Shown here: in pieces, positions 35,626 through 48,500 of the stretch
Layout: each line of letters opens with the position of its first letter
How positions within the stretch are numbered: the stretch's first letter is position 1
Assembly (NCBI RefSeq): GCF_001640805.2
Contig: NC_066852.1
Span: forward strand, 4,324,194-4,388,193
Source of the DNA: Lates calcarifer
Taxonomy: Eukaryota > Chordata > Actinopteri > Centropomidae
Length of the DNA: 64,000 bases
Reading direction: 5' to 3'
Program-made: the position numbers and the translations under genes
Notes under the pieces: model-generated
Seen by the model: only the letters and a program-made list of their open reading frames with translations
Database searches by the model: none
What the model was told of the DNA's origin: nothing

Positions 35626-36935
35626 CACACAGATACAGTATGTCAGTCATCACTGTGATAAAAAAAGAAACTACACTTATGCCATCTGTTCAACGATCAA
35701 GATGAGGCTAGGAGAGGTGATACAGGTGACACTGTAAAGTATGTGCTGCAGCCAATCAGCAACTTGACCAAAACACACCAGGGTCATTACGTGGTAAATT
35801 AGATATGGTTGTTGCAGCACCATCTCAGATTTTATTCAAACCTTGTCACTATCATCAAATATTTCTGTTCAAATTCTATTATATTAGTATATTATTTCTT
35901 TTTCTACCCTCCAAAATACCTTATCTGGGAAGCCATGTTTGGACATCAATATCTTGAAAAGTATTATTCCTAGCCTCACAGAACTTTAGTAAGATGGAAG
36001 ACAATTTTATAAAAATTAAAAAAATCAACTGTAGATCTTACCTTATCCTACAGGGCCAAAACATATAAAAACACTGGAATTGAAGGGAAAAAAGGCCTAC
36101 TTTTTGGGACCCAAACATTATATACCTATATAATATAACCTATTAACAAAATCTGAGATGGTCCTGAAACCACCACCTTTTGATTCTGATATGCTGTCTT
36201 GCTGCTTTGAACCAACAGGAGGATACAACCACGGCCTCTGAAAGATGTGAGATTGTAGACTGGATCAGGTGCTCTTATACTTTAACCCTGTTTCCTCTTT
36301 TCCATAAACCCATTACTGCAACTTCATGTTTCTCTGTCAGTTGACTTTTGACAGTTCCTGTCTCTCATTTTCATGTCTGTTGTTTGCCATCTGTCTGTAG
36401 ATGTGAGCAATGTTATCACTAAGGGTCTGCTATTGGTAAGAGTCCTTTAGCCATACTGTTATGACACACACAAACACACACCATTAATCACTACATAGAA
36501 TGTTTATCAACAAAAGGTGGAGCCTTTAAGAACAATTTAGACTTGTCCATATAACCTTATAAACTGAAATTATTATGCTGCAACCAAAACTACTGATTAC
36601 ATTTCTTACTATTTAATTTAGTGCTGAAGGTAAATTACTATTGCAAGGACAGTTACAACTGTGTTTTCCCCTGAATTTACCTTATTTTAATCCAGCAAAC
36701 CTCACAGGAAACCAGTAACAATAACAGTGGTGCAGTCAGAATATAGATTAATGTCTGAGGTAAAATTCATTCAAAGATGCACAGTTGTTAATGATTTTTG
36801 CATGGAGCTACAAACAACAGTTCTGCAATGAAGAATGATGTTTACATAATATATACAATTTCAGATAACTAATTACAATTTTAGGGTTTTACTGATCACA
36901 TTTGAAGCACTTCAAGAGCTGACTCCTAGTAATAT
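35626..36935. other. intergenic, no confident gene
   Basis: AT-rich. Two exon-like segments (36219-36268 and 36401-36435) have plausible splice borders but no recognisable coding content. Confidence 0.5.
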
Positions 36936-37265
36936 TGCTGAATGTTGCTCTCTGATCAACCAGAGTGCAGCCTCAGATCCTCAGTCAGGGCTTCTCTGCT
37001 TGGTCCAACTCAAGACTAAAGGTGGCAGGGTTTTGTAGACGGGGCCTTTCAGCTATGGAACTCCTTCCTGAGGATCTGTAGCTGCAGAATCAGTGAGGTC
37101 TTTTAAACCACCTCTTAAAGTGAAACTTCTTGAAAAAGTCTTTTATTAATGTCATGTTGTTCAGCTGTTTTATTCTGTTTCATTCTCTGTACTTTTATTG
37201 GCATTTATTTTATTGTTCTAAACAGCTGTTTTTCCCATAAAGCTTAAAGCACTGTGACACTGTAT
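36936..37265 (+). mobile_element. decayed LINE 3' end
   Basis: Translated fragments resemble the common LINE C-terminus (AFQLWNSLP..LR...SFKPPLK) followed by a tail with ttattttattgttctaaaca and taaagcttaaagcactgtga. It is short and degraded, so the clade is uncertain (L2/Rex-like). Confidence 0.55.
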
Positions 37266-37599
37266 GTAGCCAAGATAAATGTCAATATACAGTATATCAT
37301 TTGATTGTGATCATCTAGTCTGTTACAATTTAAGGTATTCAGCTGACCGTCTCTTCCTGATCAGAATAAATCAAGCAGCCTGCTCAGAATCACTTTGACT
37401 TTGTCGGTCAACAAGTCGCCTTTATGTTCTCTTTTATAAAAACGTAAGTCCTTATATCACTCAAAAGACTGAACAAGCTATAGTAGCATTCTTTAGGAGA
37501 TTAAAAATACACCATGAAATACCACACGGCCAGTGTGGTTCCACCACCGGATAGTAGGCCCACATACACATACAGACACACAGACATAAAGTTCATTTT

Positions 37600-38400
37600 G
37601 CCGTTATTTTGTAATATTTAGGCCTAAATTTACCACACGTGTCCTGAACATTAAATTTAAGGACGTTACACTAGTCTCCAAACACTAGAATATAACGTCG
37701 CTTCTCATTGGTGAAACCAAGCTGTCCATCATAAGGACTATCCACTCAGATATAGCATTGTATGACGGGGGAGGATATTTTCAGTGTGTACAGTATGCTG
37801 CAGAACTGTTGATAATTTCACGGTTAAAGGTTTTAAAGACAATTCAAGCAACAATATACGGTTTACGACGTTGCCGCGGAAAGGTAGGTACTGTTAAACT
37901 ACCGTTTTACATTTCTGGAACAATTAATATCAGTTATACGCACAAACACCCAGGAAGCTTAAAACAAGTACTCACTCAACTGAGATAGATTGGAACCAGC
38001 ATTCAGTAAGTCGTTATCGGGGTTTTCTGGCGTAGTCCGCACCTTTTCGGCGACCTTTGTCAATCGAACAGAGCTAAAAGATAAAGTTAAGTCAGGGATG
38101 GTGTTAGCAAGTACAGGCCAGTTTGGGTATGAGCACTTTGCAGACCGGGGGAGGGGAGGGATATAACTGAGATGAGAATTTTCTCCCACCTCGAGGAAAA
38201 CGAAAGTGGTTTATATAACATTATATGACTGAACAAGTCTGTATTTCTGCCAGAATTAACGCAATATTGTGTTATTTTTGTGGGTTGAGGTCGTTGAATG
38301 TGTCGCCTTCGCCGACAGTAACATTCATCATCATAGTGAAGTGCTGCGTTTCTGTACCACTGTCAAACTACACAGAGTAACAGAGGAGATTTCCGGTTCA
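37600..38400. promoter_or_regulatory. CpG-enriched region, candidate promoter
   Basis: CpG dinucleotides are noticeably denser than in surrounding AT-rich DNA (for example gttgccgcggaaag, ctggcgtagtccgcacctttt, cttcgccgacagta). There is an inverted CCAAT box (ctcattggtg) near 37708 and a plus-strand donor-like gtaggt after ttgccgcggaaag at about 37882. A minus-strand donor-like gtgagtact also exists near 37975, so the direction is open. Confidence 0.35.
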
Positions 38401-39199
38401 AGTTATGAAGATAAAGGTTTTTATTTGAATTGATGTTGGGTGCAGATAGAATTTCATGCAACTACTTTTGCCAGTGTTTCATAAATTCATTGTACACATA
38501 TAGAAAGCAGTATTTACTGACAGATCAATAGTATGTGCAAAAATATAATCCCTAAGACTGGAATTCACCAACAAGGCAAAGCAGGTTATATATATATTAT
38601 TGCTGTCTCATTTGGTTTTTGATAATTACAGTTTTGTTACAAACGTTGCAGATTTGGACCTCTTCAGTATAATATCACCCAGAGTGTTCCAGGTAGTATT
38701 TTTTCAGCATAGTGGTCCTAGTCGCTCACAGGTTAATCAAGCCACAATTTTTACCATGTAGTTGTATGATTTTTGTTATTGTTGCTACACACTCTGTTAT
38801 TACATATAATAGCTTATTCTACTCTAGTTAACATTTCTCATGTATTTTATCTTACTTTTAAACTCCTGTATGTGTGTCATTGCTATTGTCCTGTCCTGTG
38901 AATTACTTTGATGTTGAAAAATGCTATATAAATAAACTTTCCTTGTCGGGTTTCAACACCAAACTCACTTTAAAATAGATTTTGTGTAATTGTCTGGGAT
39001 GTAATATAAAATCTTGAACTACTATGTTTAAGTAAGGGGCCTTGAATCAGCGCATTGACATGTAATATATTGAGACACATAATGTGCTGTATATCCTTAT
39101 AAATGTAAAATAACCACAATATCAGAGCGACACTAGTTCATAAAAAAAAAGTCCCGACTCGGAGGAAGATCTACTACCTCGACATAATCACTTATAGCC
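38401..39199. other. intergenic or bbx 5' flank with LINE-like tail
   Basis: AT-rich. Near 38915-38945, gaaaaatgctatataaataaac resembles the 3' tail of a plus-strand LINE. No coding signal was seen. Confidence 0.4.
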
Positions 39200-40300
39200 T
39201 AGAGCTTCATTGCTCTAAGTGTAGAAGTTTTTATTTTGGTGACGATACGTTTTGCTTCCGGTTTTCCATGTGCCGTATTTGGTGTGACTTGACGTAGCTG
39301 TGTTTAGTACAGCCAGTGCTGAACTGTTATGATGTGTCAATAAGTTAAAAAGGTGGACGGCACCAATGATGAGAGCCCCCTCTCGGTACTTGAGCAGGAA
39401 ATTAGAGGTATGTTCAGACATCAAGTCGACGTTCATGACAGAGAACTTGTGGTTTTATTGATTATCCGTTAAAACCCGGTCGCTGTTTTCTCAACCTCTC
39501 AGTCAGTCACACTGAAAAATTGTTATTATCGCTGCTTTGGACATGATGTCCGCCTGCTGGCTTCCCCTTGAATTTGTTTGTTTCCCATCGACATTTCATT
39601 GATAACCAGTGATTCAGACCTCACGGTCTTGTCACGGTTACTGTTTCGCTGACATATATCTTCGCTGCTGTTTGAAATCGCCGAGTAAAATAAATAAATG
39701 GGAAAGCAACTGTTTCTCAGTGAGGTGGTATCACCCCCCCCCCCCCCTCCCCCATCCGCATCAAATACACAGCCACAAACCTGCGTTGTATGTAAACGAA
39801 CTGCTGCAACAGCACAAACAAATATTTTGATCACAGTTCAGTCCGTGCGTTTTGTCAGCAACTGTTCAGGAAGCTTATACTGTTTGGAAACCATTGGATG
39901 TTAAAACCGTGACACGTCCAGTTAGCAGGCTGTAGAGCTAGCAAGCTAACTAGCTACTTTTATTCCTAGTAACACTGCTAGGAAATGGAGCTACTGATCA
40001 GTAAAACATTACCCACAGATGCATGTGCCTGGACAGAAAATCCTCAGTTTAATTAATCAATGTGGATGTATTTTCCTCGGAGTGGGAGACATTTCGACGA
40101 CATTGACATCCGAGAGTTTGACAGGAGTGAAATAGCCCCACTACTATACTGTACTTGGGTTTTCTCCTCCAAACCAAAGCAAGATGGACTCTCATTCGGC
40201 TTGTCTGTCTTTTCAGAGCCCAGATCGACATTTTGCACGGAGATGAAAATGTGTGCTTAGAGGTAGGAACACATTAGGTAGGCAAATGGATCGCTTACTG
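39200..40300 (+). promoter_or_regulatory. bbx: candidate bbx promoter and 5' non-coding exons
   Basis: Second CpG-enriched block and the nearest one upstream of bbx coding sequence on the same strand. Exon-like ends occur at 39407 (attagag|gtatgt) and about 40261 (gcttagag|gtagga). It also holds a C14 run at 39734-39747. The first coding exon at 45382 begins with an acceptor, so at least one upstream non-coding exon must exist. This block is the best candidate; that is inference only. Confidence 0.4.
39734..39753. repeat. poly-C tract
   Basis: Fourteen C, then T and more C, in the CpG-enriched block. Confidence 0.9.
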
Positions 40301-42158
40301 TACCTGACAAATTTTGTGCTGTTATTGTGCGTGGGAAGCTCGATACAGTAGCTCAAGACTTACTCCCAACACAGACAGTCCGATCGGGCATCAGCAGTTT
40401 TACCTGGGAACACAACTAACCCTCTGCGTAGCAAAATACTAACCAGAGCTGTGGCTGCTTAATTTGGGCTTCATAATGTTGTGTGAAATGCATCCAGTGG
40501 TCGCAGGGTTTTGGCCTACATGTTTTGGTTTTGGCCACAAGGGCGGATCGACTGCACGATTAAAATGATCAGTAATCAGATCAGACAAAATGTCCCACCG
40601 TATTTTGAAGCTGATGAGGTCTTGTGCTATGCAGTGTCACTCACTAATGCTTTATTAAAGTTGTTTTGCATACATTTTTCCTGCAGCGAGCTCATGTTGT
40701 GGGAAAATTGTTGCAGATATGACAGTCTAACGCATGACTGAGACCGGTATCTTGTATTTTATAGGTCATCGTTATTGCATGACAAAGGCAGTGGCAGATT
40801 CATCTTCATCACTCATACAGCATTTCCATAGTTTTTTCTTCAGTAAGTATCCCTGTTTTCCACTTGACATTCATTAATATAGACACTGGCATCTAGTCTG
40901 GATGATGTCCAGAAGAGTACAGTCATTAAATCATTCATTCATTGATTGCTAAATTTCATTTGTGTCACGTTTATTAGACATCTAAAACAAGTACATGCAT
41001 GTTGTAGGATAAAAACCAACTGAGCAAAAATATACAGATATGTTCTTTTTCTTAATATTAAGTAGTTCAGCTTATTTGTTTGTGTGTAGAACATCTAATT
41101 ATACTGCAGATAATAATAAGAGAATGTGACTGTGATAAGGTGCCTCTTAATACAATGCATCAAGGTGAGAGGATGTCAGCTGCAGTTTGTATTTACTGTA
41201 CTAATGTATTTACATTTTCACAGTGTTGTGCTGAATTACTTCTGATAAGTATAACAGTAGAATAAGCTTCAATTATAAGTCACTTAAGAGTGTAAGGGTT
41301 AAAGATACACAGCCCATACAATAAAAATGATTATTGTACTCTGCGTTTCTCCATAATATTTATGAAGTCTTCAGTTTTCCATATTCTTTATGTAACAGTT
41401 TCCTCTGAAATCTGGTAACACGACAGAATCAAGGAATAATTTACATATAAATCACTTCATAAAGCTATAGAATTGATTGCTTGCAGCAGTTCTTGAGCTC
41501 TATGGCTAACTAACCACTGTCTGTAGTGACTTTGTTCTTGTTACCTTTTCACAATGAAAACTTGTCAAGGAAAGCTCTAAGAAAGCATGATTTTGTGCAG
41601 TTCTTGTAGTGACTACTAATAGAGAAGAGCTTAATACCCACTGGCCAACAGCAATGGCATATTTTGGTAATGGAAGCCTATTTTCTCCTTACTCTATTTG
41701 ACAGAGTCAAGTCATTAGTTGTGTACTTTGCTTTAAATTCAAATAATAATGGAACTACTTCTTCTACTTCTTGCATATTCAGCCTCCACCATTTTATCAG
41801 CCTAAATTGTCAGTGGGTGATGTATGCTCTAAATTGTGCCCTCAAATTTTCCCACAATGGAAGAAACTAAACAAAACCTAGTGTCCAGTGGCTGGTTCAC
41901 TTCTTTTTGCTAACAATCCCAAAAAGTATCAAAGCTTATTTGTTAGGTGTGAAAATTACAGTGATGATTATGTCTGAAAACTCTGTTTCACTGTTTGCTG
42001 TTCAGTAAGATCCTCTGAAAACCACCAGCTCCAAATATAATGTAGTTCAGTAATCCTGGATTGTTTTATCAAATGGCATCTTATGTGAAAAATTGCACTT
42101 GTAGGTTTGGCATTTTTAATTGATTGAACTGCTGAATGTCTTTCATATAGACTCAAAC

Positions 42159-42463
42159 TAGGGCTGCAATTAACAGTTATTTTCATCATCAGTGATATTT
42201 ACTGAAAATAATGAAAAATGTCTGCTATAAGTCACAGCTCAAGGAAATGTATTCACATGTCCTGCTTTATTCAATCAACAGTTCAAAACCTAAAGATATC
42301 TGGTATGCAATCAGAAATGACAAAGAAAAGCATCAAATCTTCTCATTTGAGATACTGAGACTAGCCAATGTTTAATGTTTAGCCTTTTTCTTATAAAACT
42401 ACTAAAATATTTGAGCGATCTCAAAATAGTTACCAGTTAATTTTCATCATCACTGAAGCTCTA
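42159..42463. mobile_element. hAT-type MITE
   Basis: Begins tagggctgcaattaacagtt and ends with cactgaagctcta, whose reverse complement (TAGAGCTTCAGTG) matches the start. Internal sequence such as caacagttcaaaacctaaag matches the very common fish hAT-derived MITE. About 305 nt, no coding capacity. Confidence 0.8.
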
Positions 42464-42777
42464 ATGCAGTCTTTTTTCAGTAATATATATAAACTGAGAT
42501 TAAGATCCGGTGACAAGCATTTTAAAACGTTTGATCTAAAGTGGTAGTGTAAATAAGTATAAGTGTACAGTATGTTTGTCTTAATTTTGAGATACTAACT
42601 AATAGAAAAGCAAGTGCATATAATTACTTAGTAAAACATTTTTTGATTTGACCTCAACATGATCAGATCTTTGTAAAACAGTGTTACAGCAGCTCTGCCC
42701 ACTGAATCGGTGCAAAACAGTAGCTGCTTATTTTATAAATTAAATTTGCCTTTCTTAAAATTACATCTGATTTCTAC

Positions 42778-43873
42778 TAGGGGCGTAACGATTCAATCAA
42801 CTCACGATTCGGTTCAATACTCAATACAGGGCTCACGGTTTGATACACTTATGATACATCTAAGGATGTACTGTATCAGAAAGAATGAAAACAAACTAAG
42901 ATCTTAGAATTCATATTTATTTTTTCTTAGTGTAAACTGCAAAAACAAAATCACTTATCTCAAATCTCTTGTTGCCACAAAACCCAGTTTGTAAGTGTTT
43001 TCCTTATTGTGAGCTAAATTCCAGTTCAAATGTAAAAATAAAATCTTTCTTGCTATTATTCTTTTATTCTGCAGACTACAGTGCAAAGGAAAGGATACCA
43101 TATTATATAGTACATATATAGTACATTACGTTTCCACTTATTACAACAGATATTCTTCTTGAATGGAGCGTGTATTAGTGTAACTATGGTATTTTAGAGT
43201 GTTGCGTTGTGGATAGTTTAGTCTAACTATGTTGCTAAGCTAGCAAGTGTTGTCAGTCCGTGTATAGTGAGTTTTTCAGAGTAAATCAGCCCTAAAAGTC
43301 TTTGGTTAGTTTAGTTGAACCTGGAGGAGTTCGTGAAGCTGCTGTAACATGATCCGCTGCTACAGAGGAAACAAATTAATGATGAGTGAAAACAAGTTCA
43401 CAGCGTCTCCTGACGTCTTTACTGCAGAAATGAAATGCGGGGTAAATCTGTCAAACAGCAGAGAATTACAGCTGTTACAGATTAAAAATATTAACTGTCA
43501 GAGGACACAGTTATAGAAGAGGAATAAGAGTGATAGAGGGATCGACTCGCTATAGTCACTCAGTCAGCTGATTAGTGGTCACTAGGAAAGCGAGCGGTCT
43601 ACAGATGTCTGACTGAAGAACCTGGAGCAGCCAGATGCTGTTACATTGTCAGAGGCTGAGGGAAGATGAGAAAGTTGCAGTTCAAATCTGTTCACTTTAA
43701 TTCTTCTTTTACCAGTGTTATTTCATTTGGTGCCCAGTGCAAGCACTCACAAAAGTGTAAAGGATTACTTAGGACACAGCACTCACTTCATCAGTCACAT
43801 CACAATTACGATGGGTATCATCAGGTTTTCTGAATTGCAGTACATCATGCCACAGTGCATTGTTAGACCCCTA
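42778..43873. mobile_element. non-autonomous hAT-like element, about 1.1 kb
   Basis: Left end taggggcgtaacgattcaat. The right end, in reverse complement, is TAGGGGTCTAACAATGCACT, giving terminal inverted repeats of about 17 nt with a few mismatches. The cgattcggttcaata block after the left end is typical of this family. No convincing 8-bp target duplication was found, and no transposase frame remains. Confidence 0.65.
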
Positions 43874-45021
43874 ATTCCTTCCATAGTGCTAAGATAAATG
43901 GTTCCTCTGCAGTTTATGATATAAGAAGGAGGCACTGCTTATGTGTATTGTTGACATTTTGGAGATTCACCTAAACTGCATTGAGCACCTGTTGCCTGTA
44001 GCTTCATGTCTTAATGGCTCAGTGTGACTGCATGTTCTTTAACAAGTTCACTTGGAAATATTTCAGGCTTATCCTCTTACAAAGTGCCAAACATATCCAT
44101 ATGTTGACAGTCACAGATCCCTATGACAGCAGCTGCTTCACAGTAAAAACACGAGTGTGTAGGAAATAAGGCTAATATGAAAATAATTGGAATTGTCCTG
44201 GACTCTAATGATATCTTTACAGACTCTTCAGTTCTTTATGCAGCTTTGTACCCTTGTAGACCATGATATGCGCACGGTCTTATTCAATATTGAAGTCACT
44301 ACCAAATCCACCAGCCATAAATGACCATCCTTTGCAGTTCTTTTTCATCTAACCCACAGTAGGGGGGATTCTCTAAAGTTAGTTAAGAGAGAAAATTAGC
44401 TCAGTAAATTAAGCCTAATGAAATGATGGTCAGTGGGGGGATAATTTGGCTTCTTTGCTTGCTCATGTTAAATTAAACCAAATATAGTAGCAATTCAGAG
44501 GTTTAAAGAGATCTTTAACTTTAAATCAAGCCGATTTTTTTAAGCCTTAATTTGTTTCAGAGACATAGGGAACAGTCCCCAATTTAATATGTATATTCTC
44601 TTTTATTACAGCTGGAAGGCAGTAGACTGATTAAAACAAATTCAACCCATTATGCTAATATGCTAATAATCATAACAGTACTGAAAAGTAAATCTAGTCA
44701 GAATTTGTGACATATAAGTTTTTCAGATTGGTAATTAACCTGTTTTGGATATAAGGCTGTCAGGAAAGTTCCAGCAGGATTAGAATTTCTTTTTTTAAAT
44801 TTACTGCCTTTACGTCATTGTAGGGTTTTTAGTTTGTTTGTTTTTTTTTTTTTTAATGGTAAATATATATTTCTTCTCTATTTGTTAGAGGGCTCTTGTT
44901 TTGGATTTTGTAATCAATGAAATTTCATTGATTGAACCGTATTTCTGTAATATTGTTGCAGCTGTAACAGTGAGACTCGGTCTGTCTGTTAGGGTTATTG
45001 TAATGTGTACAAATATGCACT

Positions 45022-45125
45022 TGATTATTTATGCATTATCTATACCGCTTATTTGTGAGGGTCATGGAGGGGCTGGAGCCTACCCCAGCTGACATTAGGT
45101 GAGAGGCGGGGTACACCCTGTACGG
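45022..45125 (+). repeat. partial fish dispersed repeat
   Basis: tgcattatctataccgctta, then gggtcatggaggggctggag and ggtgagaggcggggtacacc match the start of the repeat at 32762-33122. It is truncated after about 100 nt. Confidence 0.85.
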
Positions 45126-45394
45126 ATGTACTTGATTAGAAAACAGTAATTGTAATTTCCTTTAAAAATTCCATAACTGTTTGTGTAAACCTGCTTGAAG
45201 TCACTCAATTTTCTGGCCAGCACATTACCAGTAGCTGTTACACTAGCAATTACAAACATCCAACACTATGATGGCAGTGGATATCTTCCATCAGACAACT
45301 TCTAACTTATGATGCATGGGTTCAATGTGCTTCTTTTGTGTACATATGGTCTTATGATGTGTATAATTGTTGTTTTTTAAGGTGCGGTAGTACC

Positions 45395-45553
45395 ATGAAG
45401 GGTGGAGGAAGGGGTAAGGAGCCACCTGTTGCAGGGGAGGTCACTGGCAAGCGCCCCAAACGCAAATGCCTGCAGTGGCACCCACTTCTCTCCAAAAAAG
45501 CTCTAGATTTCTCTGAGGAGGAAGAGGAAGAAGATGAAGAAGAGCTGGAGAAG
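45395..45553 (+). CDS. bbx: bbx first coding exon
   Basis: Encodes [20 protein letters not shown], then [20 protein letters not shown] and an acidic run ending ELEK. The exon begins at 45382 after an ag acceptor (13 nt of 5' UTR) and ends before gtgaat in phase 0. KRPKRKC is a likely nuclear-localisation signal. Confidence 0.94.
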
Positions 45554-48500
45554 GTGAATGTTTTTGATGGCTTAACAGGTCAATGAACTGAGCAACAGAT
45601 CTGTCAGTTTATCGCATAAATGGGACAGACAACATGGCACAGCATTGTATCTAAATGTTTAAGTATTTGTTATCAGCAGCCAATGTTGTGTGGCCAGGAC
45701 CAGGGGTCACAGATGGAGTGTGGAAGCACAACAGAGGAAGTGGAGGAGGATTCAAATGAACAGCGAGCACGGCGGCCAATGAATGCTTTCCTCCTCTTCT
45801 GCAAACGCCACCGTTCTCTGGTGCGGCAGGAACACCCTCGCCTGGACAACCGCGGGGCCACCAAGATCCTGGCTGACTGGTGGGCTGTGCTGGAGCCCAA
45901 AGAGAAGCAGAAATACACTGACATGGCCAAGGAGGTGAGACTGCTCTCTGACTCCTACAGCTTTACTAAAGTTGAGGTATGGGATATCAGGAACACCTGC
46001 AAGGAATTTCATTACATCTGACACATACAAACTGATTAGAATTTGGTGATCAAAGGTCAAGGTCACTGTGACCTCTCAAAACACATTTTAGCTATAGTTT
46101 ATACTGTATGCTAATTATGATGTGTCGTCAGTATGTGTTGACTGTTATTAAATTCCTTCAGAGTCTTTCCACTGCATTGAAGTAGGTGGCGGCTTTTGTT
46201 TTGAGTACATAGTTGCACATTTCCCAGCCATCTGAAACTCAGTGGGCTGTTATTGTGTCACAGGATGCTGTTGCTAGCAAGGTTCACCCATTCATCAACT
46301 AACTCCTTTACTTTGTCTGAGGTGCTGTTGTAGATTTCTACAATTCTGTTGGTGATTGTTTCACAGCTGGTAATGCTTTATATAAGTATATAATTTCAAT
46401 TCCAATTCCTGACATCAGCTGTACTGATCAAGCACCTTGCATGTGAAGGAATAAAGATTCTTTGTGCATGGGGCTTTAGGATGCTCGAAAACTCACCAAA
46501 ATTGGCACATACATCAGACCTGGTGAAAATGACATTATTCTTTAGTGACAGGGATCAGGTGTGGTCAGAGGGCTCCACAGTGTCCCCAAACACAGGCCAT
46601 GGTGGAAAAAAAGGTCCTTGGATTTTCATGAAATTGAATGATTGTGGATGTACTTGAATTTATTGTCAAAGAGGAAGTCAGCCATTGTGGATTTCCTGCG
46701 TCAATTTTCATTCTACGATTATAATTTTGAGGCCTTTAGGATGTGCAAGAACTCACAAAACTTTGCACCCATGTTTAAACTCCTAAGCACTTTGATTTGA
46801 TATCACTATTGGCCACAGACATGATATAGCAGCTCTCTAGTGTCCCCTTATAACTTTTAGCACTTTTCAGGTGGTAGTCATGCTTGGACACTCACAAAAC
46901 TTGGCCTGTATGTCATAAGCCACAGGACTCGATATCTGATGTGGGTCTTGGGCATGGGTGTGGCAAAATGGCTCAAGGGCACCCCCCTAGACAATTTCAA
47001 TGAAGCAGTACCCTCGTTCCGTTTTACACACATGTAACACCCCAAGATGTACAAAAAGCCTCTTAGAGCCATACCTAAATCCAACAGGAAGTCAGCCATT
47101 TTGAATTTAGTCTGTTATTTTGGCCATTTGCAGTTGCTGTACTTTAACTTACTTCTCCTAGAGATTTGGTCCGATTGACTTCAAATTTGGTAGGTGACCT
47201 CTAAAGACCTTTGTGGTATTGAATTATAAAGCTTGTCAGGTTTTGTTGAACGGTGTGCCCATGGTAGCGTGGCGAATTTCGATGTTTTGCCATGAAAGAC
47301 GAAGCTGTTGTAACTTAAATATACATTGCCCAGTCTTCCCCAAACTTGTCAAACATGACAAGATACCTGGCCTGAACACATCAACGTGCAAATATTCAGC
47401 AGTACTCATAGCGCTACCTATTGGCCACAGGAAATGACGTTTCATACTGACATGTTCTCTTAAGTGGGTTGTTCAGATTAATCTCAATTGTGGTCAGACA
47501 AAGATTAAGACTATAATTATGCTTTATTGTGAAGATTGAGAGTCTTCATTAAACAACCTTGCCATGGCAGTGTGGCAAATTTCGAAGCTTTGCCATGAAA
47601 CAGGAAGTTGTTGTAATTCACATGTACATTGTCAAATCTGCCCCAAACTTCACATGTTTGATAAGAGTCTTGGCCTGAACACACCTACATGCCAACATCC
47701 AGCCATGCTCATAGCGCTACCTACTGGCAACAGGAAATGACATGAATTATACATCGATGTAGATAGGTTAATAAAGATCCATTTCACATCAGGTCAGAGA
47801 CATTTATTATAGTCAAAACCAGTCAAGAGCATACTTGTCAGGTCTGAGGGCAAAAGGACAGAGGAATAAGCTGCTCTATCTCTGCAGGTGGCTGCCTTCA
47901 TGCATGACACAAATATCCAACTGAGGGGCACAGTTTGTGATTTTTAACTCATTCATTCTGTGTCCAATGGTCATGCAATTGCAAAATCACATTGTACGAC
48001 CTGCAATGATGTGCAAGGACCCGTTCAATGCTGCTTGCAGCTTTAATTATAATTAGTTATTCCAGACAAGGACATTTAATCATAGTGGCAGTTTTGCGTG
48101 TCACATGATGTAGTCACGTTACCAGCACTGACAATGGAATGGTGACACATGACCATGTGGCAGACAAGATAAAACTAGGCTAGCAAGATGTGGAAAAACT
48201 CAAGTGTCTGGAATAACTTACATATTTGAGAGGGTGATCCCCAAAAACACGAGTGCCAGATTTGGCAATAGAAAATGCCATTTTACAAATCTAGGGGTAT
48301 GGGAAATCACCTGAAAACTTTAAGTCACAGCTGAAAAGTTTCCTGTTATGGCTGATGTTGTGACCTGATGTGATTACATGATCAAACTGCAAAAAAACAA
48401 CAAGCTGTCACTAGATAGTGGAAATTACTATTTGATTGTGGGAAAAAAGCAGCAATACTACAGCTATATAATAAAATTTATGAATATTCGTTATATACTA

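Larger units (their letters stand above)
40301..45381 (+). other. bbx: bbx 5' intron (inferred)
   Basis: AT-rich region between the candidate promoter and the first coding exon. It carries two hAT-like non-autonomous transposons (42159-42463 and 42778-43873) and a partial dispersed repeat (45022-45125). No coding exon was recognised. Confidence 0.5.

Noticed and set aside
39365..39407. Short ATG frame (MMRAPSRYLSRKLE) before a gtatgt donor as a coding first exon of bbx
   Set aside because: Joined to the bbx exon at 45382 it meets a stop (GTG CGG TAG), so if this exon is used for bbx it is non-coding.
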